This document shows, one piece after another, positions 1-11,307 of a stretch of DNA of 64,000 nucleotides. The stretch comes from Sphingomonas caseinilytica (lineage in GTDB: Bacteria; Pseudomonadota; Alphaproteobacteria; Sphingomonadales; Sphingomonadaceae). Made by a program: the position numbers and the translations under genes. Position 1 is the first letter of the stretch. Each line of letters starts with the position of its first letter. Under the pieces are notes generated by a model that saw only the letters and a program-made list of their open reading frames with translations, did not search any database and was not told where the DNA came from. The DNA lies in assembly GCF_023516455.1 (NCBI RefSeq), contig NZ_JAMGBA010000001.1:248001-312000 (forward strand), given 5' to 3'.

Positions 1-984
1 CAGCTCGTCGGCATCAAGGCCGGCGACGAGAAGCAGATCAACGTCACCTTCCCGGAAGATTACCCCTCCGAGAACCTCAAGGGTGCGGCCGCAACCTTCG
101 ACATCAGCGCCAAGGCGGTGAAGGTTGCCGGAGAGACCAAGCTGGACGATGATTTCGCCAAGCAGCTCGGCCTCAACGACATCGACCAGCTCAAGGGCCT
201 GCTTCGCGATCAGCAGCAGCAGGAACTGAACGGCCTTACGCGCACACACATGAAGCGCCGCCTGCTCGACCAGTTGGCCGCGGATCATGACTTCGACGTT
301 CCGCCGTCGATGGTCGAAGCGGAATATCAGAACATCATGGCCCAGCTTCGCCACGAAGCGAGCCATGAGGCCGATCCGGAAGCGGCGCTGAAGGAAATCG
401 AAGGCGACGCCGAAGAATATCGCGGTATCGCCGTTCGCCGCGTCCGCCTCGGCCTGCTGCTGAGCGAGATCGGCGGCGCCAACAACATCGACGTGACGCA
501 GCAGGAAATGAACCGGCTGATCGGCCAGGCTGCTGCGCAATATCAGCCGAAGGACCGCGAGGCTTTCGTCCGCTACATCCAGCAAAATGCGATGGCGGCA
601 GCTCAGCTGCGCGCTCCGCTTTACGAGGACAAGGTCGTCGACTTCCTCTTCTCGAAGGCGGAAATCTCCGAGCGTTCGGTCAAGCGGGCGGAGCTCGAGG
701 CAGACCTCGAAAGCGAAGAGATGCATGTTCATGGCCCCGGCTGTGGCCATGACCATCACGACGAAGTGAAGCCGAAGAAGGCCGCAGCCAAGAAGCCAGC
801 AGCCAAGAAGGAAGCTGCTCCGGCCAAGACCGAAAAGGCTCCGGCCAAGAAGGAAGCGGCCCCCGCCAAGGCCGAAGCCAAGAAGCCGGCAGCCAAGAAG
901 GAAGCAGCTCCCGCCAAGGCTGAGAAGGCTCCGGCCAAGGCCGAAAAGGCTCCAGCGAAGAAGGCTCCGCCGAAGAAAAAATAA
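1..984 (+). CDS. tig: Trigger factor (ribosome-associated chaperone), 3' part, cut by window edge
   Basis: The frame is open from base 1, so the start lies outside the window and 327 C-terminal residues are visible. The first residues (VTFPEDYPSENLKG) are the end of the FKBP-like peptidyl-prolyl isomerase domain. They are followed by the helical C-terminal chaperone domain. Trigger factor binds the ribosome exit tunnel and holds nascent chains. The tail is unusual: a His/Cys-rich patch (HVHGPGCGHDHH, bases 724-759) is followed by about 70 residues of Lys/Ala/Pro repeats of the AAPAKAEKAPAKK kind. Such extended tails occur in some alphaproteobacterial trigger factors, and their role is unknown. 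It lies upstream of clpP and clpX, the classical neighbours. Confidence 0.95.
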   Translation, partial: QLVGIKAGDEKQINVTFPEDYPSENLKGAAATFDISAKAVKVAGETKLDDDFAKQLGLNDIDQLKGLLRDQQQQELNGLTRTHMKRRLLDQLAADHDFDVPPSMVEAEYQNIMAQLRHEASHEADPEAALKEIEGDAEEYRGIAVRRVRLGLLLSEIGGANNIDVTQQEMNRLIGQAAAQYQPKDREAFVRYIQQNAMAAAQLRAPLYEDKVVDFLFSKAEISERSVKRAELEADLESEEMHVHGPGCGHDHHDEVKPKKAAAKKPAAKKEAAPAKTEKAPAKKEAAPAKAEAKKPAAKKEAAPAKAEKAPAKAEKAPAKKAPPKKK

Positions 985-986
985 TC

Positions 987-1073
987 CGTTCGTCCTGAGC
1001 TTGTCGAAGGACTGTCCTTTTCTCTACTCTCGTGGGAAGAAGGGCAGGGCTTCGACTTCGCTCAGCCCGAACG
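987..1073. repeat. REP-like imperfect palindrome, family B
   Basis: The left arm cgttcgtcctgagcttgtcg (988 onward) and the right arm ending at 1073 (cttcgctcagcccgaacg) are imperfect inverted copies, so the RNA or single strand could fold into one long hairpin. The 'cctgagcttgtcgaagg' core is a familiar intergenic repeat of sphingomonad genomes. It fills the gap between tig and the glycosyltransferase gene. Confidence 0.7.
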
Positions 1074-1089
1074 TGGTTGGGGGGTAAGT

Positions 1090-2040
1090 TTGGACAGCCT
1101 GCGGATTGCCGTCATCCTGCCCTGCTACAATGAGGAAGCGGCGATCGCGGAGACGGTCGCCGGTTTTCGTGCCGCGCTTCCTGAAGCCGACATCTACGTT
1201 TACGACAACAACAGCAAGGACCGCACCGCCGAGATAGCTCGCGCGTCCGGTGCGGTCGTCAGGACCGAGCGACAGCAGGGCAAGGGCCATGTCGTCCGTC
1301 GAATGTTCGCGGATGTGGATGCCGACATCTACGTCATGGCGGATGGCGACCTGACCTATGACCCGGCTTCGGCACCCGAAATGGTCCGGATGCTCATCGA
1401 CGATCAGCTCGATATGGTCGTGGGGACCCGGCAGCATGAGGTGGCCGAGGCCTATCGCGGCGGCCATGTCATCGGGAACCGCCTGTTCACGGGGCTGTTA
1501 GCCGGTCTCTTCGGCCGCAGCTTCACCGATATATTCTCCGGCTATCGCGTCTTTTCGCGGCGTTTCGTCAAAAGCTTTCCGGCACTCTCGCAGGGTTTCG
1601 AAATCGAAACGGAGATCAGCGTCCATGCGCTGGAACTCCGAATGCCGGTCGGCGAGCTCGCTACAGCCTATGGCGCGCGGCCTGAGGGATCGGCTTCGAA
1701 ACTTTCCACCTATCGTGATGGCTGGCGGATCCTGACCACGATCGGAACCTTGTACCGCATTGAGCGACCCGTGCTTTTCTACGGCTTGATCGCCGCCATT
1801 CTGATGCTGGTCGCGGTCGTCATCTCGGTACCGCTGTTGCTCACTTACCTCGAAACCGGACTGGTGCCGCGTTTCCCCACGGCCATCCTGGCGACAGGCC
1901 TGGCGATTGTCGCAGTGCTGAGCTTCTTTGCGGGATTGATCCTCGACACGGTGACTCGGGGCCGGAGGGAGATGCGGCGATTGGCCTACCTCTCCCAACC
2001 AGCCGTTTGTGGCAGAAAAGCTACAGTTCTTTCGGATTAG
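1090..2040 (+). CDS. Family 2 glycosyltransferase, membrane-anchored (DPM1/GtrB-like)
   Basis: A 316-residue protein with an N-terminal GT-A domain. The nucleotide-binding strand and loop are seen in AVILPCYNEEAAI (residues 7-19), a DNNSKDRT segment follows, and the metal-binding region reads MADGDLTYD. Two hydrophobic helices at about residues 231-256 and 264-288 anchor the C-terminus in the membrane, ending in a basic tail. This layout is that of polyprenyl-phosphate glycosyltransferases such as DPM1 and GtrB, which move a sugar from a nucleotide donor to a lipid carrier. The substrate cannot be told from sequence. The start is TTG preceded by a G-rich stretch. It stands alone between tig and a TonB receptor gene. 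Confidence 0.85.
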   Translation: MDSLRIAVILPCYNEEAAIAETVAGFRAALPEADIYVYDNNSKDRTAEIARASGAVVRTERQQGKGHVVRRMFADVDADIYVMADGDLTYDPASAPEMVRMLIDDQLDMVVGTRQHEVAEAYRGGHVIGNRLFTGLLAGLFGRSFTDIFSGYRVFSRRFVKSFPALSQGFEIETEISVHALELRMPVGELATAYGARPEGSASKLSTYRDGWRILTTIGTLYRIERPVLFYGLIAAILMLVAVVISVPLLLTYLETGLVPRFPTAILATGLAIVAVLSFFAGLILDTVTRGRREMRRLAYLSQPAVCGRKATVLSD

Positions 2041-2133
2041 ACGAACGGCATATTCGCCGAAACAACTAGATTTGTTACTCTCCCGTTCTAGCGGATGTCG
2101 TTAACACTACTTCGCTTAACAGGGAGATAATCT

Positions 2134-4977
2134 ATGGGCCGAGTACCGACGGGGCTTCGCTGCGGAGCTGGCTTGCTCGCATTGGTCGTTGGCAGCGCTG
2201 CCGGTGCGCAAAGCACCTTGCCGCCGCCCGACATATCCCAGGCTCCATCAAGCGCGTCGGAACCGACGCAGGGCGGCGATATCGTCGTCACCGGTTCGCG
2301 CATTCGCCGCGATCCCCTGGCTCAAGACGCGCCAATCGTATTCGTCGACCAGGACGACATCGCCAAGACCGGCCTCAACTCGGTCAACGACGTGCTGCAG
2401 CGGCTGCCTAGCGCTGCCGGCGGTCTCAACAGCAAGTTCAACAACAGCGGTAACTTCGGCAATCCGCCAGACGGCGGCGGCGTAGGTGCCGGTGCGGCCG
2501 AAATCGACCTGCGCTATCTCGGATCGAAGCGGACCCTGGTGCTGGTTGACGGCCTCCGGTTCGTCAATGCCGCTTCGGCTTCCGGCGTTCCCGGATCGGT
2601 CGATTTGAACGCCATCCCGGAAAGCATGATCGAACGGGTCGAAGTGCTTCAGGACGGCGCTTCGGCGATTTACGGTTCGGACGCGATCGCCGGGGTCGTC
2701 AACATCATCACGAAGCGGAGCCAGAAGGGCCTGAATGCGGTTGTCCAGCTCGGCATCAATGAAGAAGGCGACGGAAACACCCAGAATTACCAGATCAGCT
2801 GGGGTAACGGCGACGATGGGCCGCTTCAGTTCGTGGTCGGCGGTAACTTCGTAAAGCAGGGCTCGATCAGCTCAGGCGATCGCGACATTTCGCTGTTCCC
2901 GACGCCTGGGGCGACCGCGTGCGACGGTGCTTGCAGCTCCGGTACGCCAAAGGGCCGGTTCATCGTGCTGGGTCAGGACCTGACCCTCATCGATCCGCTG
3001 CCTGCCGGCGAAATACCGACTCTGGCCGATTATCGCGCCTGGGCCGGTGCATCGGACCGGTTCAACTTCGCCCCGTATAACTTCATCCAGACGCCGCTGA
3101 AGCGTTACGGCGTTTTTGCCAACCTCCGGTATGAAGTCGCCGACAACATCAACTTCTCGGCGAAGGGTGTCTGGAACGAGCGCAAGTCCAAGAACCAGGC
3201 GGCGCCGTTGCCGCTGTTCGTCGGCCCTGATGCCGGCAATGGCAATTTGCTCGACACCATCAGGATCGACGCCAGCAACCCGTTCAACCCGTTCGGTACG
3301 CTACGCGCCGACGATCCGCTAACCCCTGCGTTCGACCCGACCTATGCCTTTATCGGCCGTCGCGTCGTCGAGGGCGGTCCGCGTCGTTACAACCAGTCGG
3401 TCGAGACCTGGTACGGCACGGCCACGCTGGACGGCAGCTTCGGTATGTTCGGCCGCGATTGGTATTGGGACGTCAACGGCGTCTATGGTCACAACAAGGC
3501 CAAGCAGACGATGTTCGGCAACGTCAATGCCGCCAACCTGCAGCTGGCCTTGGGGCCGATCGCCAACTGCACGGGCGCATGCGTCCCATTCAACATTTTC
3601 GGCGGTGAAGGGTCTATCACCCAGGCGATGCTGGACTTCGTCGGGTTCGAGCAAAACGATAGCAGCAAGCAAGAGTTGTGGACCTTCAGCGCCAACCTGT
3701 CGGGTGGAATCCTCGACCTTCCGGGCGGCGAGCTGGGCTTGGCGATCGGTTATGAGCACCGCGATTATAGTGGCCGGTTCGATCCTGATCCGATCGTAGC
3801 CGCAGGCCTTGGGTCGGATATTCCCGCACTACCCACCAAGGGCGGCTATGACGTCGACGAGCTCTATGCCGAGCTTCGCGCGCCCATATTCGCGGATCGT
3901 CCGGGCCTCCAGTTGCTCGAGCTCGAAGGCGCAGTGCGCTTCTCCGACTATTCCAGCTCGGGCTCCACGACGACCTTCAAGGGCGGGATCAACTGGAAAC
4001 CCATCGTCGACCTGAGGCTCCGCGGATCCTATTCCGAAGGTTTCCGTGCCCCGTCGATCGGTGAATTGTTCGGAACGCCGTCCCGGTTCGACCAGGAAAT
4101 CGACGATCCCTGCAACTTCGATGCGACGCCGCCGACTGGCCAGACACTAGCGAACTGCACGGCACAGGGCGTCCCGCCCGGCTACGTCCAGAACAATCCC
4201 CAGATTTCCGTCATCACCGGCGGCAATCCGGATCTGGATGCGGAATCGTCGAAGGGTTGGGTGCTGGGCGCGGTCTACAGCCCGTCCTACATCCCGCGCT
4301 TCTCGATCGAAGCCAACTGGTACAAGATCAAGGTCGACGACGCGATCCAGGCGGTTAATGCCAACACCACCCTGGAGCAGTGCGTTCTCAACAACGACGC
4401 ATTGGCCTGTGCCAACGTCACCCGCACGGGGACGGGCCAGATCGCCAACATCCAGGGCCTGTTGCAGAATATCGCAAGCATCAAGACGGAAGGGTTGGAC
4501 GTAAACCTGGCGTACCGGACCGACCAGACGAGCATCGGGCGGTTCGGCTTCACCTGGAACAATACCTTCTTGTTCAATTATGACGTCTTCGTGCCGTCGG
4601 TTGACGGGACGGAAAAGATCAGTCGCGAAGGAACGGAACAAGGTAGCCCCGATCAGGCCTTCCCGAAGTGGAAAGCCGTCGGCATTCTCGACTGGGACCT
4701 GGAGGACTTCGGGGCGTCGCTGACCGGCCGTTACATCAAGGCAGTCAAGGAAACACTGGCGGCCGATAACAAGCTCGGCAGCCGCTTCTACGTCGACATG
4801 CAGCTGCGTTGGCAGTCGCCGAGCTTCGCCAACAATTTCGACTTCGCTCTCGGCGTCAACAACCTGTTCGACAAGGATCCTCCGGGCTGCATCAGCTGCG
4901 GCCTCAACAACTTCGATCCAACGACCTACGATGTTCCGGGCCGCTATCTCTACGCCCGGGCGAGCGTGAAGATGTAA
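2134..4977 (+). CDS. TonB-dependent outer membrane receptor
   Basis: A 947-residue protein with a signal peptide of about 25 residues (cleavage near AGA-QS). A TonB-box-like [11 protein letters not shown] is at residues 49-59, and the plug domain contains [10 protein letters not shown] and [17 protein letters not shown] long C-terminal 22-strand barrel ends in [11 protein letters not shown]. Such receptors import siderophores, vitamin B12 or, in sphingomonads, often plant or carbohydrate oligomers using energy from TonB-ExbBD. The Asn- and Gly-rich plug and the Cys pairs in extracellular loops (for example near CDGAC) are typical of the large sphingomonad expansion. The substrate is not predictable from context. 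An agggaga Shine-Dalgarno lies 6 bases before the ATG. Confidence 0.93.
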   Translation: MGRVPTGLRCGAGLLALVVGSAAGAQSTLPPPDISQAPSSASEPTQGGDIVVTGSRIRRDPLAQDAPIVFVDQDDIAKTGLNSVNDVLQRLPSAAGGLNSKFNNSGNFGNPPDGGGVGAGAAEIDLRYLGSKRTLVLVDGLRFVNAASASGVPGSVDLNAIPESMIERVEVLQDGASAIYGSDAIAGVVNIITKRSQKGLNAVVQLGINEEGDGNTQNYQISWGNGDDGPLQFVVGGNFVKQGSISSGDRDISLFPTPGATACDGACSSGTPKGRFIVLGQDLTLIDPLPAGEIPTLADYRAWAGASDRFNFAPYNFIQTPLKRYGVFANLRYEVADNINFSAKGVWNERKSKNQAAPLPLFVGPDAGNGNLLDTIRIDASNPFNPFGTLRADDPLTPAFDPTYAFIGRRVVEGGPRRYNQSVETWYGTATLDGSFGMFGRDWYWDVNGVYGHNKAKQTMFGNVNAANLQLALGPIANCTGACVPFNIFGGEGSITQAMLDFVGFEQNDSSKQELWTFSANLSGGILDLPGGELGLAIGYEHRDYSGRFDPDPIVAAGLGSDIPALPTKGGYDVDELYAELRAPIFADRPGLQLLELEGAVRFSDYSSSGSTTTFKGGINWKPIVDLRLRGSYSEGFRAPSIGELFGTPSRFDQEIDDPCNFDATPPTGQTLANCTAQGVPPGYVQNNPQISVITGGNPDLDAESSKGWVLGAVYSPSYIPRFSIEANWYKIKVDDAIQAVNANTTLEQCVLNNDALACANVTRTGTGQIANIQGLLQNIASIKTEGLDVNLAYRTDQTSIGRFGFTWNNTFLFNYDVFVPSVDGTEKISREGTEQGSPDQAFPKWKAVGILDWDLEDFGASLTGRYIKAVKETLAADNKLGSRFYVDMQLRWQSPSFANNFDFALGVNNLFDKDPPGCISCGLNNFDPTTYDVPGRYLYARASVKM

Positions 4978-5008
4978 CCGGCGGCCTCCTAGGGGCTGTC
5001 AAAGGGGG

Positions 5009-5045
5009 AAGGGCGGTCAGTCTTCGGATTGACCGCCCTTTTGCT
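5009..5045 (+). terminator. Rho-independent terminator after the TonB receptor
   Basis: A perfect 11-bp stem (aagggcggtca at 5009-5019, tgaccgccctt at 5030-5040) with a 10-base loop is followed by ttgctttg. It ends the receptor transcript before clpP. Confidence 0.85.
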
Positions 5046-5125
5046 TTGTTGAGCGAAGGCGGCTTGAACATTGGCGCGAACCTGCCGATGTAGGGTCCGA
5101 CACAAGCCAAGGACCCGTTCTTCCC

Positions 5126-5779
5126 ATGGATCATCAAGACATCGTTTCCGGCCTCGTCCCAATCGTCATCGAGCAATCGAACCGGGGTGAGCGCAGCTTC
5201 GACATTTATTCCCGACTGCTGCGGGAAAGGATTGTCTTCATCACCGGGCCGATCGAGGACCATATGGCCTCGCTGATCACCGCCCAGCTGCTCTTCCTCG
5301 AGTCAGAGAACCCGAAGAAGGACATCTTCATGTACATCAATTCGCCGGGCGGCGTGGTGACCGCAGGCCTCGCGATCCATGACACGATGCAATACATCCG
5401 TCCGAAGATCGGCACGGTGTGTATCGGCCAGGCAGCGTCGATGGGCAGCTTCCTGCTGGCAGCTGGCGAACCCGGAATGCGCGTGGCGCTGACCAACAGC
5501 CGCATCATGGTTCACCAGCCCTCTGGCGGCGCGCAGGGCATGGCGTCCGATATCGAGATCCAGGCGCGCGAAATCCTTCGCATGCGCACCCGGCTCAATT
5601 CGCTTTATGCCAAGTACACAGGGCAGGACATTGAGGCGATCGAGGCAGCAATGGACCGCGACAAGTTCCTTGAGGCCGACGAGGCCAAGGAATTCGGCCT
5701 CATCGACGAAGTCTTCGATCGGCGTCCAGACTTGGGCGATGGCGATTCTACCGGTGCGGCGGACGTAACGCCGGCTTAA
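5126..5779 (+). CDS. clpP: ATP-dependent Clp protease proteolytic subunit
   Basis: A 217-residue serine peptidase of the S14 family. The catalytic triad is visible as Ser105 (GQAASMGS), His130 (MVHQPSGG) and Asp179 (MDRDKF), each shifted by 8 from E. coli Ser97/His122/Asp171. ClpP forms a 14-mer chamber in the cytosol and degrades proteins unfolded by ClpX or ClpA. clpX lies 1.2 kb downstream, separated by an opposite-strand gene. ClpP here therefore has its own transcript rather than the common clpP-clpX operon. Confidence 0.97.
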   Translation: MDHQDIVSGLVPIVIEQSNRGERSFDIYSRLLRERIVFITGPIEDHMASLITAQLLFLESENPKKDIFMYINSPGGVVTAGLAIHDTMQYIRPKIGTVCIGQAASMGSFLLAAGEPGMRVALTNSRIMVHQPSGGAQGMASDIEIQAREILRMRTRLNSLYAKYTGQDIEAIEAAMDRDKFLEADEAKEFGLIDEVFDRRPDLGDGDSTGAADVTPA

Positions 5780-5810
5780 AGCGCGGCGCAGGCGTCAGGC
5801 GCCGAGCGCT
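5780..5810. terminator. Stem-loop between convergent genes (clpP and 5795-6700)
   Basis: The arms agcgc/ggcgc (5780-5789) and gcgcc/gagcgct (5799-5810) pair with a small bulge, right after the clpP stop. It overlaps the end of the convergent gene and could end transcripts from both sides. There is no long T tract, so this call is moderate. Confidence 0.45.
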
Positions 5811-6700
5811 TTCAAGATTTCGGCCTCGGCAAGGTTCGGGTCGGCGAGCGGATGCGCCTGAACCTGCATCTGCCAGGCTTTTTCGATCTTGGGTGCGGGC
5901 CGTGAGAAGCGGATCCAGTCGACGTCCATCACCATGTCGACGGGCAGACTCCGCTCGACGCTGCGATTCGAAACCGCGGCATTTTCCGGAACCGGCTTCG
6001 CGTCCGGACTGGTCGTATAGGCGATGAGGCCGACCTGCATGAAGGGCGAGGGCTCCATTCGGTAGAAGCGGTCACGGACTTCCCACGATCCGTTGGGGTC
6101 GGTCCTGGCCAGTGCGAACAGGGTCATCCCAACGCGGACGAGCCGCAGTTCCACCCAGCCAGGCTCGACCGGCCGCAGCTTCAGAGAGCTGTAGCTGTTG
6201 TAGGTGCCCTTGGTTTCGATGCGTGGCTCGCCCGGCTCCAGCCCGACGCCAGTCGTGATGAAGTGCCAATTCTCGCGGCGCGGCTCCCAATCTTTTTCGG
6301 TGAGACCGTTGGGAACCCGCGCCATCAGGCCGCCCAGGGACCAGGTTCCGGCGGCGATCGGGCCCTTGCCTGACCTAACCCGGACGCGCGCGCGCACGTC
6401 GAAATCGCCGTGGATTCGCTGGAACAGGAAAGGGGCCTGCACATCGCGGACCCAGGCGCTGTCATAGGGTTGGAGGTTGAGCGCGCCCTGTACGGTTCGG
6501 CCGACGTCGATCGACTTCAGCTTGTCCGGCCAGCCAAATTCCTTGTCGAAGCGGACCCATTTGGAATCCAGGCTCGGGCCATCGAATTCATCGCTTAGCT
6601 CGATGAGGGCCGAATTAGGATCTGGCGGGGTGACTTGGCCGGAGGCCGGTGCTGAGGCGATGAGGAATGCCGAAAAACCAAGAAGAACGACTGGCTTCAT
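5795..6700 (-). CDS. Secreted concanavalin A-like domain protein (DUF1349-like)
   Basis: A 301-residue protein when started at the ATG at 6700, which gives a good signal peptide (MKPVVLLGFSAFLIASAPASGQ). A longer open frame to 6805 lacks a signal sequence at its start. The mature part begins with ELSDEFDGPSLDSKWVR, then alternating beta-strand segments (GDFDVRARVRV, WVELRLVRVG), and ends in DVDWIRFSRP. This pattern is that of jelly-roll (concanavalin A/LamG-like) sugar-binding domains such as DUF1349. An enzymatic or carbohydrate-binding periplasmic role is inferred, and no catalytic motif was recognised. It is convergent with clpP. Confidence 0.7.
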   Translation of the reverse strand: MKPVVLLGFSAFLIASAPASGQVTPPDPNSALIELSDEFDGPSLDSKWVRFDKEFGWPDKLKSIDVGRTVQGALNLQPYDSAWVRDVQAPFLFQRIHGDFDVRARVRVRSGKGPIAAGTWSLGGLMARVPNGLTEKDWEPRRENWHFITTGVGLEPGEPRIETKGTYNSYSSLKLRPVEPGWVELRLVRVGMTLFALARTDPNGSWEVRDRFYRMEPSPFMQVGLIAYTTSPDAKPVPENAAVSNRSVERSLPVDMVMDVDWIRFSRPAPKIEKAWQMQVQAHPLADPNLAEAEILKALGA

Positions 6701-6904
6701 GAGGAAGTCCCTTTCCGAGGAGCAGCCGAAGCTCTGCTGGTCAGGACTGTCACAATCTTTAGTAATTCGACCAGCCGACAGGCGGTTCGACGGATTGCGA
6801 AGCACTTATCAAAGGTTCGCCTCGGGCCTTGCCGCTTCCGTCTCGACGTTCCATATTTGGGACAGGCACTTACCGGCGTGGGGCACGTTAACCCATCTGC
6901 CAGT

Positions 6905-6932
6905 TTGATTGTGCGATAAACCGGGTTAGCAT
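6905..6932 (+). promoter_or_regulatory. Putative clpX promoter
   Basis: TTGATT (6905-6910), a 16-base spacer and TAGCAT (6927-6932) resemble a vegetative promoter 45 bases upstream of the clpX start. The -10 sits in a small inverted repeat (ccgggt/acccgg). This is prediction by eye. Confidence 0.4.
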
Positions 6933-6976
6933 ACCCGGGCGGCAGCGCGGGCAGCCGTGTGAAGACAAGGGAATAT

Positions 6977-8254
<1,278 letters not shown>

Positions 8255-8257
8255 GGC

Positions 8258-8776
8258 GTGGCAACCTCTCAGCCGGTGCCGGCTTCGGGCCGGCTGTTCG
8301 ATGACAGCTTCCTGAGGTTCTTTCCGGCGACGATGCGCGAGCCAAGGCGTGCCTGGCTCGCGATCCTGACCGGGTGGGCGTTCAGCATCGTCGGAAGCAT
8401 TGCGCTAGCGGCGATTTCCGGAGCCATCGCGCCGGCCTTGGCGACGCCGGAGTTTCCAATGAAGGGCCCGATGGCCTTCTTCATGCTGGTCGTGTTCGCA
8501 CCATTCGTCGAAACCTTGATCATGGCGGGCCTGCTGTCGCTGCTGCTCCGCTTCTTTTCGCCGTCCGCTTCGGTCTTGATCAGCGCCCTGGCCTGGGGTG
8601 CGGCCCATTCGTCAATGGCCTTGGGCTGGGGCCTGGTCATCTGGTGGCCCTTCCTGATCTTCTCGACACTCTATGTCGTTTGGCGCCAGCGCGGCTTCTG
8701 GGCTGCGGTCGGAATCGCCGCCACCACCCATGCGCTGCAGAATATGGCGCCCGGCCTCATAGTGGCGTTCGGCTGA
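8258..8776 (+). CDS. CPBP-family (Abi-like) integral membrane protein, possibly an inactive intramembrane protease
   Basis: A 172-residue membrane protein with about five hydrophobic segments. The arrangement APFVETLI, then WGAAHS, then THALQN near the C-terminus matches the order of CPBP glutamic-type protease motifs (EExxxR, FxxxH, HxxxN). The first motif is degenerate, with only one Glu and no Arg, so activity is doubtful. It starts with GTG 3 bases after the clpX stop, so it is probably co-transcribed with clpX. It lies just before lon, in a protease neighbourhood. Confidence 0.65.
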   Translation: MATSQPVPASGRLFDDSFLRFFPATMREPRRAWLAILTGWAFSIVGSIALAAISGAIAPALATPEFPMKGPMAFFMLVVFAPFVETLIMAGLLSLLLRFFSPSASVLISALAWGAAHSSMALGWGLVIWWPFLIFSTLYVVWRQRGFWAAVGIAATTHALQNMAPGLIVAFG

Positions 8777-8783
8777 TCCTTCA

Positions 8784-8812
8784 TTGCGCTGGCGGACAGG
8801 GCCGCCCATATA
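8784..8812 (+). promoter_or_regulatory. Putative lon promoter placed for a leaderless or near-leaderless transcript
   Basis: TTGCGC (8784-8789), a 17-base spacer and CATATA (8807-8812) make a plausible promoter. The lon ATG begins only 6 bases after the -10. If this promoter is used, transcription would begin at or next to the start codon. A short AGGA at 8812-8815 could alternatively act as a ribosome binding site on a longer clpX-derived message. Confidence 0.35.
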
Positions 8813-8818
8813 GGATTT

Positions 8819-11221
8819 ATGACTAAACAGACGCTTCCCGTACTGCCTCTTCGTGACATCGTAGTATTCCCTCACCGCATCGTGCCGCTGTTCGTCGGGC
8901 GCGAGAAGTCGGTTGCGGCGCTTGAGGCCGCAATGGGGACCGACAAGCAATTGTTCCTCGTGGCTCAGCTCGATCCCGCCGAGGACGATCCGGACCGTGA
9001 CGCGCTCTACGACCTCGGTGTAATTGCGACGGCCATGCAGCTCCTGAAGCTGCCCGATGGAACCGTCCGGGTTCTGGTCGAAGGCGCACAGCGCGCACGC
9101 CTTGTCGGTCTCAACGATGCGGACGGCTATCAGCAGGCGGAAGTCGAGCTGGTCGATGAGGAGATGGCCGAAGGTCCCGAGGCCGCGGCTTTGATGCGGT
9201 CGGTCATCGATCAGTTTGAAAATTACGCGAAGCTCAACAAAAGGCTTCCAGCCGAAACGTCGATGCAGCTCGGCGAGATCGACAATCCTTCCATACTCGC
9301 CGATGCCGTGGCCTCGAACCTGTCTATCAAGGTCGCCGACAAGCAGGCGCTGCTTGGCGAGCTCAATCCGGCGCGCCGCCTGGAAATGGTCTTTGCCTTC
9401 ATGGAAGGCGAATTGGGCGTCCTCCAGGTCGAGAAGAAGATCCGCAGCCGCGTTAAGCGGCAAATGGAGAAGACTCAGCGCGAATATTATCTCAACGAGC
9501 AGCTGAAGGCGATCCAGCGCGAGCTCGGCAATGAGGCCGAGGACGGCGGCGACGAGCTCAATGAGCTGGCCGCCAAGATCCGCAAGACACGCCTCAGCAA
9601 GGAAGCACGCAACCGTGCCAATGCGGAGCTTAAGAAGCTTCGCGCCATGGCTCCGATGAGCGCGGAGGCGACCGTTGCGCGCAATTATCTCGATGTGCTG
9701 CTCGGCCTGCCGTGGGGCAAGAAGTCCCGCCTCAAGCGCGACATTGCCGAAGCCCAGCGCGTCCTTGATGAAGACCATTATGGCCTTGAGAAGGTCAAGG
9801 AACGGATCGTCGAGTATCTCGCGGTCCAGGCTCGCACCAACCGCCTCAAGGGTCCGATCCTTTGCCTGGTAGGCCCGCCGGGTGTCGGCAAGACCTCGCT
9901 CGGCCGCTCGATTGCTCGCGCCACGGGCCGCGAGTTCGCTCGCCAGTCGCTTGGCGGTGTTCGTGACGAGGCCGAGATCCGTGGCCATCGTCGCACCTAT
10001 ATCGGCTCGCTTCCCGGCAAGATTGTCGCCAATCTCAAGAAGGCAGGGACCAGCAATCCGCTGTTCCTGCTCGATGAGATCGACAAGCTTGGGCAGGACT
10101 TCCGCGGCGACCCCGCTTCGGCGCTTCTGGAGGTGCTCGACCCCGAACAGAACAGCCGCTTCCAGGACCATTATCTGGAAATCGACTATGATCTTTCGGA
10201 CGTGATGTTCGTCACGACCGCCAATTCGCTCGATATGCCACAGCCACTGCTCGACCGAATGGAGATCATCCGCCTCGAAGGCTACACCGAGGATGAGAAG
10301 GTGGAGATTGCCAAGCGCCATCTCATCCCCAAGCAGATCGAGGCGCACGGCCTGAAGGACGGCGAACTAATCTTCACGGATGAGGGCCTGCGCTCGATCA
10401 TCCGCCATTACACGCGCGAAGCCGGCGTCCGGACCTTGGAACGGGAACTGGCCAAGATTTCGCGCAAGGCACTTCGGCAGATTCTTGAAAGCAAGACCGA
10501 AAAGGCCACGCTCGAGGCAGACAATGTTGGCGATTATCTTGGCGTCCGCAAGTTTCGCTACGGCGTTGGCGAGGAAGAGGATCAAGTTGGTGCGGTTACC
10601 GGCCTCGCATGGACCGAGGTTGGCGGTGAGCTGCTGACGATTGAAGCTGTCACTGTCCCGGGCAAGGGCCAGATCAAGACGACCGGCAAGCTCGGCGAGG
10701 TGATGCAGGAATCGATCCAGGCGGCGATGAGCTTCGTCAAGGCGCGCGCTCCGGTCTATGGCGTCAAGCCGTCGATCTTCAGCACCAAGGACATCCACGT
10801 CCACTTGCCTGAAGGCGCTGTTCCCAAGGACGGCCCGTCCGCGGGTATCGGCATGGTGACGGCGATGATCTCTACGCTGACGGGAATTCCAGTCCGCCGC
10901 GATATCGCCATGACCGGCGAGGTCACGTTGCGCGGCCGCGTCCTTCCGATCGGCGGCCTGAAGGAAAAGCTGCTCGCGGCATTGCGGGGCGGAATTCGCA
11001 TCGTGCTGATCCCGGCGGAGAACGAAAAGGATCTGGCCGAGATCCCTGCGACCGTGAAGGAAGCACTCGAGATTATTCCGGTCAGCCATGTCGATGAGGT
11101 GCTGGCAAAGGCGCTGACCCAAGCCATGACGCCGATTGAGTGGACCGATGCTGACGAGCAGGCGACCCAGCCCATGGTTCCACCTGCAGTCGGTGGGGAC
11201 GGGGCCACCGTTCGTCATTAG
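8819..11221 (+). CDS. lon: ATP-dependent protease Lon
   Basis: An 800-residue Lon protease. It has an N-terminal substrate-binding domain (starting [13 protein letters not shown]), a AAA+ module with Walker A GPPGVGKT, and a C-terminal Ser-Lys protease domain. The catalytic pair is visible as Ser674 in [10 protein letters not shown] and Lys717 in GGLKEK, 43 residues apart as in E. coli. It degrades misfolded and regulatory proteins in the cytosol. The gene sits between a CPBP-like membrane protein and hupB, the usual lon-hup order. Confidence 0.98.
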   Translation: MTKQTLPVLPLRDIVVFPHRIVPLFVGREKSVAALEAAMGTDKQLFLVAQLDPAEDDPDRDALYDLGVIATAMQLLKLPDGTVRVLVEGAQRARLVGLNDADGYQQAEVELVDEEMAEGPEAAALMRSVIDQFENYAKLNKRLPAETSMQLGEIDNPSILADAVASNLSIKVADKQALLGELNPARRLEMVFAFMEGELGVLQVEKKIRSRVKRQMEKTQREYYLNEQLKAIQRELGNEAEDGGDELNELAAKIRKTRLSKEARNRANAELKKLRAMAPMSAEATVARNYLDVLLGLPWGKKSRLKRDIAEAQRVLDEDHYGLEKVKERIVEYLAVQARTNRLKGPILCLVGPPGVGKTSLGRSIARATGREFARQSLGGVRDEAEIRGHRRTYIGSLPGKIVANLKKAGTSNPLFLLDEIDKLGQDFRGDPASALLEVLDPEQNSRFQDHYLEIDYDLSDVMFVTTANSLDMPQPLLDRMEIIRLEGYTEDEKVEIAKRHLIPKQIEAHGLKDGELIFTDEGLRSIIRHYTREAGVRTLERELAKISRKALRQILESKTEKATLEADNVGDYLGVRKFRYGVGEEEDQVGAVTGLAWTEVGGELLTIEAVTVPGKGQIKTTGKLGEVMQESIQAAMSFVKARAPVYGVKPSIFSTKDIHVHLPEGAVPKDGPSAGIGMVTAMISTLTGIPVRRDIAMTGEVTLRGRVLPIGGLKEKLLAALRGGIRIVLIPAENEKDLAEIPATVKEALEIIPVSHVDEVLAKALTQAMTPIEWTDADEQATQPMVPPAVGGDGATVRH

Positions 11222-11225
11222 GCCT

Positions 11226-11263
11226 TTGACTTGGGGCCAGGAAATTGCCTTAAGTCAATTTTT
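11226..11263 (+). terminator. Rho-independent terminator of lon
   Basis: A 12-bp stem (ttgacttggggc at 11226-11237, gccttaagtcaa at 11247-11258, with two G-U pairs) is followed directly by five T. It separates lon from hupB. Confidence 0.8.
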
Positions 11264-11307
11264 CTCGGTTTTCCGAGTCTCGTGCGGTTAATGCGGGAGC
11301 GTAAAAG

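Noticed and set aside
8612-10348. Long open frame on the minus strand opposite lon
   Set aside because: It mirrors lon codon phase in GC-rich DNA, has no ribosome site and shows no recognisable protein; lon is certain.
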